Assembly (NCBI RefSeq): GCF_900104455.1
Contig: NZ_FNHB01000003.1
Coordinates: 62,001-126,000, forward strand
Direction of reading: 5' to 3'
DNA: 64,000 bases
Origin: Dendrosporobacter quercicolus
GTDB taxonomy: Bacteria > Bacillota > Negativicutes > DSM-1736 > Dendrosporobacteraceae
The translations under genes were made by a program, and so were the position numbers. The notes beneath the pieces are model-generated. The model saw only the letters and a program-made list of their open reading frames with translations, ran no database searches and was not told the origin of the DNA. Shown here piece after piece: positions 17,313 through 29,300 of the stretch; within the stretch, counting starts at the first letter, position 1, and each line of letters starts with the position of its first letter.

Positions 17313-20282
17313 ATGGAAGCAAACAGGAAATGGCCTGCCTATGCAGAGCAATACGAACGGCTGGGATATTGGGAGCCGCTTACACTTGGCCGGCAGCTTG
17401 CGTTATGGGCTGAGGAGCATGCGGACCGCATCGCCCTGGTTGATGGGGAGACGCGCCTTACCTACCGGGAGCTTGACCGAAAGGCCGGTGAGCTGGCTGC
17501 GGGTTTTTTTCAGCGGGGCATTAAAAAAGGCGACCATGTGGTTGTTCAGCTGCCCAACCGGATTTCTTTTATACTGACTTGTTTCGCCTTGTTTCGTCTT
17601 GGCGCACTGCCGGTGATGGCCCTGCCGGCGCACCGGGAAGCCGAGCTGGACGGCATTTTTTCTCTGACCCAGCCGGTTGCCTATATTATTCCCGAAACAT
17701 TTTTGGGGTTTGACTATCAAAATATGGCGGAGCGTTTGGCAAAACGGCATTCGTCCGTTCAATTGATCATCCTCGACGGCGAGAATGGGAGAAGCCATGT
17801 CCGGCTTAGGGACATCAGCGGCCCTCCGGTTGATTTTGTCTCTCCTTCCCACCGGGATATTGCGCTGCTGCTCTTATCGGGCGGAACCACCGGAACGCCC
17901 AAGCTGATTCCCCGAACCCATGCCGATTACGCTTATAATGCCAAGGCTTGCGCGCGGCGCTGCAAACTCGGCTCTCACAGCGTCTACCTTGCCGTTTTGC
18001 CGGCAGCCCACAATTTTCCGCTGTGCTGCCCGGGCATTCTTGGTACGCTGTCGGCCGGCGGCCGGGTGGTTTTATGTCCGACCACCAGCTGCGAGGAAGC
18101 TTTTCCGCTAATTGAGAAGGAAGGGGTTACCATTACCGCGCTCGTTCCCGCGCTGGTCAATATGTGGCTGGATGTCCTGGAATGGGATACCTCCAGCGAT
18201 ATTTCCAGCCTGGAAGTGCTGCAGGTGGGAGGAGCGATGCTGGACGCCAACATTGCGAGGCGCATTACCCGCGAGATGGGGTGCAAACTGCAGCAGGTTT
18301 TCGGCATTGCCGAAGGCTTGATCTGCTGCACCTCGCTCGACGATGACGAGGAAACCATTCTCGGTTGCCAGGGGCGTCCTTTAGCGGCTGATGATGAGAT
18401 CAGGATCGTCGACCACAACGGGCAGGCGGTCGTTCCCGGAGAATACGGCGAACTGCTGGTGCGGGGACCTTATACGATCAGGGGCTATTACCGCGCGCCG
18501 GAACAAAACAGCAAATGCTTTACCGCCGATGGCTTTTATTGTTCCGGGGATAAGGCGAGAATAACGCCGGAAGGCAATATCCAAATCGGCGGACGGATCA
18601 AAGAACAAATCAACCGGGCCGGGGAAAAAATTATGCCGGCGGAAATCGAAGCGCATCTTCTGGCTCATCCGGACATCCGGGACGCCGCTGTGGTCGGCCT
18701 GGCCGATGAAAACCTCGGGGAGCGAAGCTGCGCCTTCCTAATGACCGAGGACGAAGCGCTGACCCTTAGCGCCATTCATCAGTATTTACGGGACCGGGGC
18801 GTCGCCCGCTACAAACTGCCGGATCAAATGGAACGGGTTGAATACTGGCCGCTGACCAGCGTCGGCAAGGTGGATAAAATGAAGCTGAAACAAATGGCGG
18901 AGTATAAGGCGCAGCCGGGAGAAGTGAAACCAATCGCCTACCGGGAAGAGCGCGTGCCTTATGGCGGGAACATTTATCTGGCGGCGGCGCAAATCGCCGA
19001 AGCTTTTGACGAGCCGTATCTGCTTTATGAAACCGGGCAGGAGCTTTCTGTGGGGCTGGGCGTCCACGCCCTGCTCACGGTTGAGCCGGACTATACGACA
19101 CTGGCAGTGGATAACAAAGTGGTGAAGCTGAACAATCAAGACCTGAGCAATACCATTGACAAGGCTTTAGACCAGGTCCGGCTTAGAAACTGGCGTGCTT
19201 ACGGCATTGCCAATTTCGCTCTGGCCCGCCATTACTGGCAGTTGCCGCTGCTGGAGGAGGATAACTGCCTGCTGAAGCTGGTCATTCCCAAAGTCGAAGT
19301 CAGATTCAGCAAAGGCGAGGTTCTATGGCGGGCCCTGGACGAGGAAAGCTTTCGCCAAACCGGCGAACTGGTAACAAGCATTGCGGACGGCGGACGGCGC
19401 GAAGCGGAACAGGCCCTGCTCCAGCGTTTGAACACCCAAAAAGTGGAAACGCCCGGCGTCAGGACTCATAACGCCGAAAGCTACCAGCAGGTGGTGGCGG
19501 AGGCGGTACGGGAAATCCGGGAGCGTAAATACCAAAAAGTCATTTTGTCCCGTAAAATTCCGCTCGGTACAAAAATCGATATGGTTGCCAGCTATATTGC
19601 GGGACGCCAGGTAAATTCGCCCGCCAGGTCATTTTTGCTAAACCTCGATGGTTTACAGGCGGCCGGATTTAGCCCGGAGACGGTGGTCGAGGTGGACCGG
19701 GACGGCTGGGTAAGCACGCAGCCCCTGGCCGGAACACGGGCGCTGGGCGACCAGGAGGAGGAAACGCGCCGGCTGAGAGAGGAATTGCTGCATGATCCCA
19801 AGGAGGTTGCCGAGCATGCAGTTTCGGTCAAGCTGGCCTTTGAGGAAATGCGCAGCATTTGCAGCGCCGATACGACTGCAGTCAGCGAATTCATGTCGGT
19901 ACTGAGCCGCGGCACGGTACAGCATATTGCTTCACGACTGACCGGTAAGCTAAAACCCGGCTGCAATTCGTGGCATGCCTTTCAGGCGCTGTTTCCCGCC
20001 GTAACGGCTTCCGGCATTCCGAAAAAGGAAGCCCTTGAGGCGATCGGCCGTCTGGAAGGGCAGGCGAGAAATCTATACAGCGGCTGCGTCCTGATTTATG
20101 ACAGTGACGGGGCCCTGGACGCCGCTTTGGTGTTACGGACAATTTTCCAACAAGACAATCAGGCCTGGCTGCATGCCGGAGCGGGTATTGTGGAAATGTC
20201 GGCGCCATCCAGGGAAATTGAAGAAACCAGAGAGAAGCTCAGCAGCGTCTCCCGACGCCTGGTTGCTGCTTTGCAGTTCTAA
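17313..20282 (+). CDS. Fused salicyl-AMP ligase and salicylate synthase
   Basis: This 989-residue protein joins two enzymes. Residues ~1-560 are an aryl-acid AMP ligase of the DhbE/YbtE/PchD family (LSGGTTGTPK, AAHNFPLCCPG, GRIKEQINRAGEKI). At the pocket position where DhbE has Ser240, this protein has Cys, the salicylate-type residue. Residues ~575-989 are a chorismate-utilising enzyme of the MbtI/Irp9/YbtS salicylate-synthase type (KVILSRKIPL, PLAGTRALG, KEVAEHAVSV, FPAVTASGIPK, LYSGCVLIYDSDGALDAAL, HAGAGIV). It should make salicylate from chorismate and load it on the next protein's aryl carrier. ATG 17313 follows GGAGGAGGA; an upstream ATG at 17109 lies inside cysE and is rejected. In well-studied systems these activities are separate proteins. 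Confidence 0.93.
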   Translation: MEANRKWPAYAEQYERLGYWEPLTLGRQLALWAEEHADRIALVDGETRLTYRELDRKAGELAAGFFQRGIKKGDHVVVQLPNRISFILTCFALFRLGALPVMALPAHREAELDGIFSLTQPVAYIIPETFLGFDYQNMAERLAKRHSSVQLIILDGENGRSHVRLRDISGPPVDFVSPSHRDIALLLLSGGTTGTPKLIPRTHADYAYNAKACARRCKLGSHSVYLAVLPAAHNFPLCCPGILGTLSAGGRVVLCPTTSCEEAFPLIEKEGVTITALVPALVNMWLDVLEWDTSSDISSLEVLQVGGAMLDANIARRITREMGCKLQQVFGIAEGLICCTSLDDDEETILGCQGRPLAADDEIRIVDHNGQAVVPGEYGELLVRGPYTIRGYYRAPEQNSKCFTADGFYCSGDKARITPEGNIQIGGRIKEQINRAGEKIMPAEIEAHLLAHPDIRDAAVVGLADENLGERSCAFLMTEDEALTLSAIHQYLRDRGVARYKLPDQMERVEYWPLTSVGKVDKMKLKQMAEYKAQPGEVKPIAYREERVPYGGNIYLAAAQIAEAFDEPYLLYETGQELSVGLGVHALLTVEPDYTTLAVDNKVVKLNNQDLSNTIDKALDQVRLRNWRAYGIANFALARHYWQLPLLEEDNCLLKLVIPKVEVRFSKGEVLWRALDEESFRQTGELVTSIADGGRREAEQALLQRLNTQKVETPGVRTHNAESYQQVVAEAVREIRERKYQKVILSRKIPLGTKIDMVASYIAGRQVNSPARSFLLNLDGLQAAGFSPETVVEVDRDGWVSTQPLAGTRALGDQEEETRRLREELLHDPKEVAEHAVSVKLAFEEMRSICSADTTAVSEFMSVLSRGTVQHIASRLTGKLKPGCNSWHAFQALFPAVTASGIPKKEALEAIGRLEGQARNLYSGCVLIYDSDGALDAALVLRTIFQQDNQAWLHAGAGIVEMSAPSREIEETREKLSSVSRRLVAALQF

Positions 20283-20304
20283 AGGAAAGAGAGGAATTTG
20301 TTAT

Positions 20305-23300
20305 ATGAACAATCGGCCAAACAGCGCCAAGGCTTCAGACCGCATACCGCCCGAATATGAAGAAGTAAAAGCACAGATTCGGGCGATGCTGCCCGCAGCC
20401 GCCCAATTTGACGAGCAGCAAAACTTAATCGAACTAGGTCTGGATTCACTGCAAATGATGAGGCTGGTCAATCAGTGGCGCCGCCGGGGCTGCCAGGTCA
20501 CTTTCGCCGAGCTGATTGGCGATCCCTCATTGAACGCCTGGTGGTCGTTGCTCCAGAGAACCCGGCTCCCCGGAGACTGCCGGGAAAGCGGGGAACAGCC
20601 CGCAACCGCAGCGCCTTTTCCTCTTACTGACGTACAATACGCTTACTGGGTCGGCCGGCAGGACGACCAGGCGCTCGGCGGTGTAGGCTGCCATGCTTAT
20701 CTGGAGATCGACGGCGGCAATATTGACCGGGAGCGTTTGGCGGCGGCCTGGACAACGCTGCTGGACCACCACGGAATGCTCCGGGCCAAATTTCTGGCTG
20801 ACGGTCTCCAGCAAGTAATGGAAGTTTCCGGGGCGCAGCCGCTTGAGGTCAATGATTTGCGCTCAGCTTCCACAGAGGAATGCCGGCGGGAATTGAAGCG
20901 CATCCGCGGCCGGCTGTCCCACCGGCGGCTGGCCGTGGAAAAAGGCGAGGTTGCCGGGCTGTCGCTCAGTTTGCTGCCGGGAGGGCGCGCACGTCTGCAT
21001 TTTGATATTGATTTGCTGGTGGCTGATGTCCAAAGCCTGCAAATACTGCTGCGGGATTTAGCGGCTGCTTATGCGCGCGGCGTCCGGCCGCCTGCACCCC
21101 GGAACTGGAGCTTTGGCCGGTATTTACGGGACGAGGAGCAGCGCCGGGCTGCGGACCGGGAAACCGCCGCCCGCTACTGGCAGGAGCGTCTGGACTCTCT
21201 GCCCGGCGCTCCCGGACTGCCGTTGCAGGAAAAACCGGAACGGCTGAAATTTCCGGTGTTTCAGAGACGAACTTATTTTATCCGGGAAGCGCAATGGAAA
21301 TCGCTGCAGCAGCTCTCCGCCGGGTATCGGGTCACCCCGGCCATGACGCTGCTGGCCGCTTACGCCGAAGTCCTTGATCGGTGGAGTACAACTTCCCGGT
21401 TTTTGATTAATATTCCCCTGTTTGACCGTCAGACCGGGGAAGCCGGACTGGAGGAGGTCGTGGCTGATTTTACCAATCTGCTGCTGCTGGCAGTGGATTG
21501 TTCTTCGCCGCAATGCTTTGTGGAGCGGGCGAGAAGCATTCAGGCGCAGTTTCATCAGGATGCGGCGCATACCGTTTATTCAGGGGTTCAGGTCCAGCGG
21601 GATCTGGCCCGCCTTCGTCCGGGAGAACGCTATGTTGCGCCCGTGGTCTTTGCGTGCAATCTGGGTTCTCCGCTGATTAACGAAGAGTGTGAAAGTACGC
21701 TGGGCCGGCTGGGTTACATGATTTCGCAGACGCCTCAGGTATGGCTTGATTTTCAGCTGTATGAAACGGACGGCGGGCTTTTGCTGGCCTGGGATGCGGT
21801 GGAAGAGCTGTTTGCCGACAGCGTAATCGACCGGATGTTTGACGCCTATGCCCGCCTGATTGAATGGCTGGCGGAGGGAAAGAACAACTGGCTGCTTTAT
21901 CCGACGGTTTTCCAACGAAATACGGCAATGGAACAGGCTTTAACCGGTTTTTCGGAATTGCCTCCTGCGTGTCGTCTGCATGACGGCTTTTTTGCGCTTG
22001 CCGCCGCTCAGCCGCACAAGACGGCGCTCGTCAACAGCGCTGACGATACCTGCATCACCTATGGCGAATTGGCGGACTATGCCTTGCGGACGGCGGCCCT
22101 GCTGGAACAAAACGGCGTCAGGCCCGGAGATGCCGTTGCCGTAACCCTGCCGCGCTCACCGGAGCAAATTGCCGCTGTATTGGGCGTATTGGCGACCGGC
22201 GCCTGCTATGCGCCGGTCAGTGTGGCCCAGCCGCCTGCCCGCCGGGCCAATATTCACCAAAAGGCGGACATCCGGTTTGCCCTTACCGGCCGGAGCGTCG
22301 CCCCGACGGTGGAATGGCCGCCCGGAACCAGGGTGCTGCCGCTGGAGGACGGAGCCGGGCTTATGCCTCTGGCGGAGCCTGCGGCGGGGCCGGTGGATGA
22401 TCCCGCCTACATTATCTTTACTTCAGGCTCCACCGGAGAACCGAAAGGCGTACAGATCAGCCATGCCGGGGCGTTTAATACCATAGTGGATATCAACCGG
22501 CGTTACCGGGTCGGCGAACAGGACCGTATTCTGGCTGTTTCGGCGCTGGATTTTGATTTGTCCGTTTATGATATTTTTGGCTTACTGAATGTGGGCGGTT
22601 CGCTTGTTGTGCTGCCGGAAGGCGTCCGGCGTGAGGCCGGGCAATGGCTGAAACTGCTGGATAAATACCAGGTAACGCTTTGGAACTCGGTGCCTGTGCT
22701 GCTTGATATGCTGCTGGTGGCCGCTCAAAATGCAGAAACCGGGTTGCCGCTCCGGCTGGTCATGCTTTCCGGCGACTGGATTGGTCTAGATTTGCCGCCT
22801 AGGCTAAATGAGCTTGCCCCACAGTGCCGGCTGGTTGCCATGGGTGGAGCGACGGAGGCATCAATTTGGTCGAACTATTTTGATGTAGCCCTGCCGCTGC
22901 CGGAAAACTGGACTTCCGTTCCGTACGGACGCCCGCTAAGCAACCAAAAGTACCGGATTGTCGACGGCAAAGGCAGGGACTGCCCGGACTGGGTTGCCGG
23001 CGAGCTGTGGATCGGCGGGGCAGGCGTTGCTCTTGGCTACAAGGGCGATCCTAAACTTACCGCCGAACGGTTTGTTGATTACAGCGGCTCCCGCTGGTAC
23101 CGTACCGGGGACCTGGGAAGGTACTGGCCGGACGGAAATATTGAGTTTCTGGGCAGGAAGGATTTTCAGGTGAAAATCAAAGGTCACCGCATTGAATTGG
23201 GTGAGATTGAGGTCGCTTTAAGGGAACATCCGGAAGTCCGGAACGCGGTCGTTCAGGCTGTGGGACCGGCTAAGGGTAACAAACAACTCATTGGCTATGT

Positions 23301-26300
23301 GGTCCCAAAACGTCAGCGGCAGTCTCAGTTATGGGAAGCAGCGGACGCTGACGGCGCGGCTGAGATTTGGCAGGAATTGTTGCAGGCAGGTCATGAAGGG
23401 AGCCGTGAACTGCCGGCCGGATTGAGGCCGGAGCAATTTGCAGAATTCCATTCTTTTTTGGAGAACCTGTCATTGGACTGCATCTGCCATGCGTTTGAGC
23501 AGACGGGAGTTTTCAGAGCTGGCCGAGACCGTTATACGCTGGAGGAATTGCTGCGTGAGGGTCGCATTGCGCAGCGTTATCACGTTTTAATTGCCGGCTG
23601 GTTAGAAATTATGGCAGATGAGGGGCTGCTCGTAAGGGAGGCAACGGGCGTTTTTCGCCGTCTCCATTCAACTGCGGTCCGGACAGGGAAAGCGTGGCAG
23701 GAGCTTTCGCCGGAATGGCGGGCCTACGCCCGGGGGATTTTACAGTATATCCAGGAAATTGGCGAATACCATGCTGGCTTATTGACAGGCAGGGTAGACC
23801 CGCTGGGGCTGTTTTTTACGGAGAAATCCCGGTTGTCTCCGGAACAGCTGTTGCGTCAGCTTCCCGGCGTTGATTATCGAAATAGCATTGCTAAAACCCT
23901 TCTCGGGGCAGCCATCCGGCAAAAAGCCGGGGCAGGGCCGGTCCAAATATTGCAAATCGGCGCAAGAAGTTCCGGTTTAACCCGCGAACTGACGACATTG
24001 CTGCCACCTGGGAACGCCGTGTACACCTGCACCGATTCTTCTGCCTTTTTTCTGAATGAAGTCAAACAAGGCCTCGAAGACCGGAATGGGCTTGCGTTCA
24101 GTCTGCTGGATATTGAAGAAGACCCGCAAGTCCAGGGCTATGTGCTTCATCATTATGATATTATTGTCGCTCCTGACTCCCTGCACCGGACCAGGCATAT
24201 CGGAAGCACGCTGGCGCATGTGGAAGCCCTGCTGGCCCCCGCCGGCTTACTGCTGATGATGGAAAAGACGGTAAACAGCCGCCTGCAACAGGTCGGCACC
24301 GCTTTTCTGGAAGATGGTTTTACCCGGTTTGAGGATGAACGGAAGGGAACGCGCCTTCCGCTGCTATCGTCGGTTCAGTGGGAGGAAGCGTTGCAGCGGA
24401 AAGGGTATGGCGGGATTGCTGTTTTTCCTGGTGCGGAGGAAGCTGCGGCTTGCTTTGGACAGCAGGTGATTGTCGCTCTGGCGCCCCAGTCTGTGCATCG
24501 TTTTCATCCGGAAAAACTAACTGATTTTTTGCAGCGGAAACTGCCGGACTATATGGTTCCCTCGGCCTTTATCCCGCTGGCTGCACTGCCGGTGACCGCC
24601 AACGGCAAAGTTGACCGCCAGGCGTTGCCTGCGCCTGTTATTGCGCAAGAGGGGGCGGGAAAATTATTTACCGAGTTAAAAACAGAGACGCAACAACGGC
24701 TGGCCGTGATTTGGCGCAGTATTTTCAGTCTGGATCGCATCGGGGCGGACGACAACTATTTTGCACTGGGCGGAGATTCACTGCTTGCCACCAAGCTGAG
24801 TGGCATGATCCGCAGCTCTTTTGGCACTGAAATGAGTCTGGCCAGCATTTTTGAACTGCCAACAATCGCTCAGATGGCCGTGCATATTGAGAGGCTGCTG
24901 GAGAAAACGCCGGATCAATCCGAGTTTGGTCAACTGCCGGTCCTTGTCCCCGCTCCCGGAGAGCAATTTCTACCCTTCCCCTTGACCGACATTCAGCAGG
25001 CTTACTGGTTTGGGCGGAGCGGGATATATTCGCTGGGCAATGTATCCACCCACTGTTACTTTGAAATTGAAGAGTCTGGGCTGGATGTTAATCGAGTTAC
25101 TGACGCCTGGCGGCGTTTAATTGACCACCATGCCATGATGCGGGCGGTAATGATGCCTGACGGACAAAGTCAACGGGTTTTGCAGGAAGTGCCTCCTTAT
25201 CATATCGTAACTTTGGATTTGCGGAACAGTAATGCCGGGGAAGTTGAAGCCGGGTTAAGCCGTATTCGGGAGAAAATGTCCCATCAGGTTCTGGATGCCG
25301 GCCAGTGGCCGTTATTTGAAGTTAGGGCGTCTTTGTTTGGTGAGAACCGCGTCCGGCTGCATGTCAGCTTTGACAACCTTATTTTTGACGGCTGGAGCAT
25401 GTTTCACCTTCTCAGCGAATGGGGCCGGCTTTACCGCCAGCCGGAAGACGAACTGCAGATGGTGGACGTATCTTTCCGGGACTATGTATTGGCCCTGGAA
25501 CGTCTCAAGGATTCCGGTTTATACCAGCGTGATCGGCAATACTGGTTTAACCGTTTGGCCGACCTGCCGCCAGGGCCTGAACTGCCCCTGGCGCAAAATC
25601 CAGATTTTCTTCACCGGCAACGGTTTACCCGTTTGTCTTCCAGCCTGAACAACGGTGCATGGCGACGGTTAAAGGAGCGGGCGGCAGCAGCGGGGTTAAC
25701 TCCCTCCGGTGTTTTGCTTACCGCATATGCCGAGGTTCTTAGCATTTGGAGCAAACGTCCGCAATTTACCATCAATCTGACGCAGTTTAACCGGCTGCCA
25801 TTGCACCCGCAAGTAAGCCGTATTGTCGGTGATTTTACTACACTGACATTGCTGGCGGTAGATCATTCCAGCGGCAAGACCTTCCTTGAACGGAGCCGAA
25901 ATCTGCAGCAGCAGCTTTGGCAGGACTTGGACCATGCCTACGTCGGCGGCGTAGAAGTTCAACGGGAATTGGCCAGGCAGCGCGGGGATCAGCAAGGGGC
26001 GGCAATGCCTGTCGTGTTTACCAGCGCATTGGGGGTTAATCAGTGGAACGGCGAGGATACAAGTGAAAGATGGCTGGGTAAGCTGATCTATAACATTACC
26101 CAAACCCCGCAGGTGTGGCTGGATCACCAGGTTGTGGAGCAGAATGGGGAGCTGCTCTTAATTTGGGATGCTGTAGCGGGATTATTTCCGCCGGGGCTGC
26201 TGGAGGATATGTTCGGTTCTTATTGCCAGTTGCTGGAACGTCTGGCTGATGAGGAAACGGTCTGGCGGGAAAAAACGCCCAATCTTGCTTTAGTTCCTAG

Positions 26301-29300
26301 GCTGCACGCAAGAGTACAAGCGAATGATACGGGTGTGCTTCTGCCACAGGAACGGCTGGAAAGTTTATTTGAAAAACAGGTTATTCGGCAGCCGGAGAAA
26401 CCTGCCGTACATTCACCCGGGCTTACTTTGTCTTACCGGGAACTGGCCGGTCGCGCCAGCGGGGTTGAAGCCTGCCTGCGGGCCAAAAGGGTTCGCCCGA
26501 ATACGCTGGTAGCGGTGGTTATGGAGAAAGGCTGGGAGCAGGTTGTGGCGGCGCTTGGCATTCTCAAATCAGGAGCGGCTTATTTGCCGATAGATCCGGC
26601 CTATCCGGAGGAGCGCCGCCAAGAATTGTTGCAGAACGGCCATTGCAGCATTGTTCTTACTCAATCCAGGCTGGAAAAGAAGCTTAACTGGCCGGAAGAA
26701 GTTGAACGCATATTGGTCGATCAACTGAAAGCGGCAGATCGTACAGGCGATCTGCCGACGCCTACAGGGTCGGTGACGGATCTGGCCTATGTGATTTACA
26801 CCTCCGGTTCGACGGGCGTACCTAATGGGGTTATGATTGATCACCAGGGAGCGGTAAACACCATACTGGATATTAACCGGCGTTTTGCCGTTGGTCCGCA
26901 AGACCGGATATTAGCTCTCTCTAATTTCAATTTTGACCTTTCGGTATACGATATTTTCGGAATGCTGTCAGCCGGGGCTGCAATCATCCTACCGAAAGCG
27001 GAGCAAAGCAAAGATCCTGCTCACTGGCTTGCATTGCTGCGCGAGCAAAAGGCAACCGTATGGAATACTGTGCCTGCGCTGATGCAAATGCTGCTGGAAT
27101 ACGTTTCCTGCAGAGCAGAAACAATGCCCGCATCGCTGCGCCTGGTATTATTAAGCGGCGACTGGGTGCCGGTGACTATGCCGGACAAAATCAAGACACT
27201 GTTCCCCGGTGTTGACGTGGTCAGCCTGGGCGGAGCCACAGAGGCCTCAATCTGGTCTAATCTGTATCATATTCAGAAAGTAGATCCTGAGTGGAAAAGC
27301 ATCCCTTATGGCCGGCCTCTGGCCAATCAGCGCTATTATGTTTTGAACCAGTTTATGGGGGACTGCCCTGTTTGGGTGCCGGGTCAGCTCTATATTGGCG
27401 GCGCTGGTCTGGCCAAAGGCTATTGGAACAATGAGGCAATCACCAGAGAACGGTTTATTGATCACCCCCGGACAGGAGAACGTCTCTACTTCACCGGTGA
27501 TCTGGGCCGTTATTTACCTGACGGCGACATTGAATTCCTGGGCCGGGAAGATTTTCAAGTAAAAATCAGGGGTCACCGGATCGAACTGGGCGAGATCGAA
27601 GCAGTGATGAGGCGTATTAACGGGATGAAAGACGCGGTTGTGGGAGCAACGGGGGAACTTTTAACGGGATACGTAGTTCTTAAGCCGGAGGAAGGAACGA
27701 AACTGTTTACCACGGATTGCGCTGATTCCCGCGATTGCGCCTTACGCTGGCACACCATCAAGAAAGCCGGGCAATTCCAGGCTGCCCAAATTCCATCCGG
27801 CTTGGATGTTGAGGAAGTGAAGACATTTCTGGAGTCTGCCGAACAGATAAGTTTGGCCTTCATTTGCCGTATGCTGGCTAAGCTGGGAATATTCCGCAAT
27901 GAAAGAGAACAGTATTCCCTTGATGAATTGATGGAGCGGTTTAAGCTGCAGCGGCGCTACCGACCGCTGATTGGGCATTGGCTGAATATTCTTATTGAAG
28001 AGCGAATAGTGGAAAAAGATGAAGCCGGTCTTTATCTCAATCACCATTCTTTACCGGCGCTGTTGCCTAAGCTAGACAAAGAAGGGAATTTTCCGGGCTT
28101 ATCGGAAACGGCGGCAACGCTAGCTACAGCGTTTAAGCGCGATGATTCTGTTTATCTGGAGCTGCTGCAAGGAACACTTGATCCGCTTGAGCTTTTTGTC
28201 CGGGAAGATGCTTTTCTGACGCCTGACGCTATGAACCAGTTTAACCTTGCCCGGGGGTATTATACCGAACTTGCCCGTGCGACGTTCAGCGCCGTGCTTA
28301 ACACTTATCCGTCTGACAAGGAAATACGGGTGATGGAAATCGGGGGGAGGACGGGCAACTTGGCCGGAGAGCTTGTCAAACTGCTTACTCCCGGCAAGGA
28401 CCGCTATCTTTATACCGATGAATCCGCCTATTTTACAGACCAGGCAAAAGGCAGACTTAGCGAATTTCCTCCTATGGAATACGGGCTGTTAGACATGAAT
28501 AAAGCGCCGCTTCAACAAGGCTACGAGCCTCATGCGTATGATGTGATCATTGCGGATAATACCTTGCATCGGACCAGAAATGTGAGAACAGTGCTGGAGC
28601 ACATAAAAACGATGCTGGCGCCCGGCGGAATCCTGCTTTTTACAGAAACAACGCGCAACAACCGCCTGATGATGACCACCACCGGCTTCTTTGCAGATGG
28701 ATTCAGCCAGCTTGAGGACGAACGCAGTCTGAGCGGTATTCCTTTGCTTACGGCAGAAAAGTGGCGTGAAGTCTTGTCTGAGAAAGGTTTTGCGAAAACG
28801 ATAGCTTTTCCGGCGAATGGCCAGACCGCTGAACAATTCGGTCAACATCTGCTTATGGCGCAGGCGCAGGAAGCAGTCAGCGTTTTTAAACCATCAAATC
28901 TGGCTGATGAAATACGGTGCAAGCTGCCCGCTTACATGGTGCCGACCACTTATATTCTCTTGGAAAAGCTGCCGTTAACCGCCAATGGGAAAGTGGACCG
29001 GAAAGCCTTAGCACAGCTTGGCAAGGAGAAAGCAGGCTTGCCTGTGAAAACCCACACTCCGCCTGCTACCGAAACGCAAATGAAACTGGCAAGCGCTTGG
29101 AAAGAAGTGCTGAATTGTCAGCAGGTAGGAATTCATGATAGTTTTTTTGAGCTGGGAGGGGATTCTTTACGGGCAATTCAATGCATTAATTTGTTAAAAA
29201 CAAAATACAGCCTGGAGCTTTCACTGCCGGAGCTTTTCGAAACGCCTGATATTGAACGTCTGGCCAGGCTTGTTGAAGTAAGCGGCAGCGGGGGGGGCGA

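Noticed and set aside
20098-20304. Upstream ATG that would extend the two-module NRPS by 69 residues
   Set aside because: It lies inside the salicylate synthase gene in another frame and lacks a ribosome site; ATG 20305 has one and starts the conserved aryl-carrier region.
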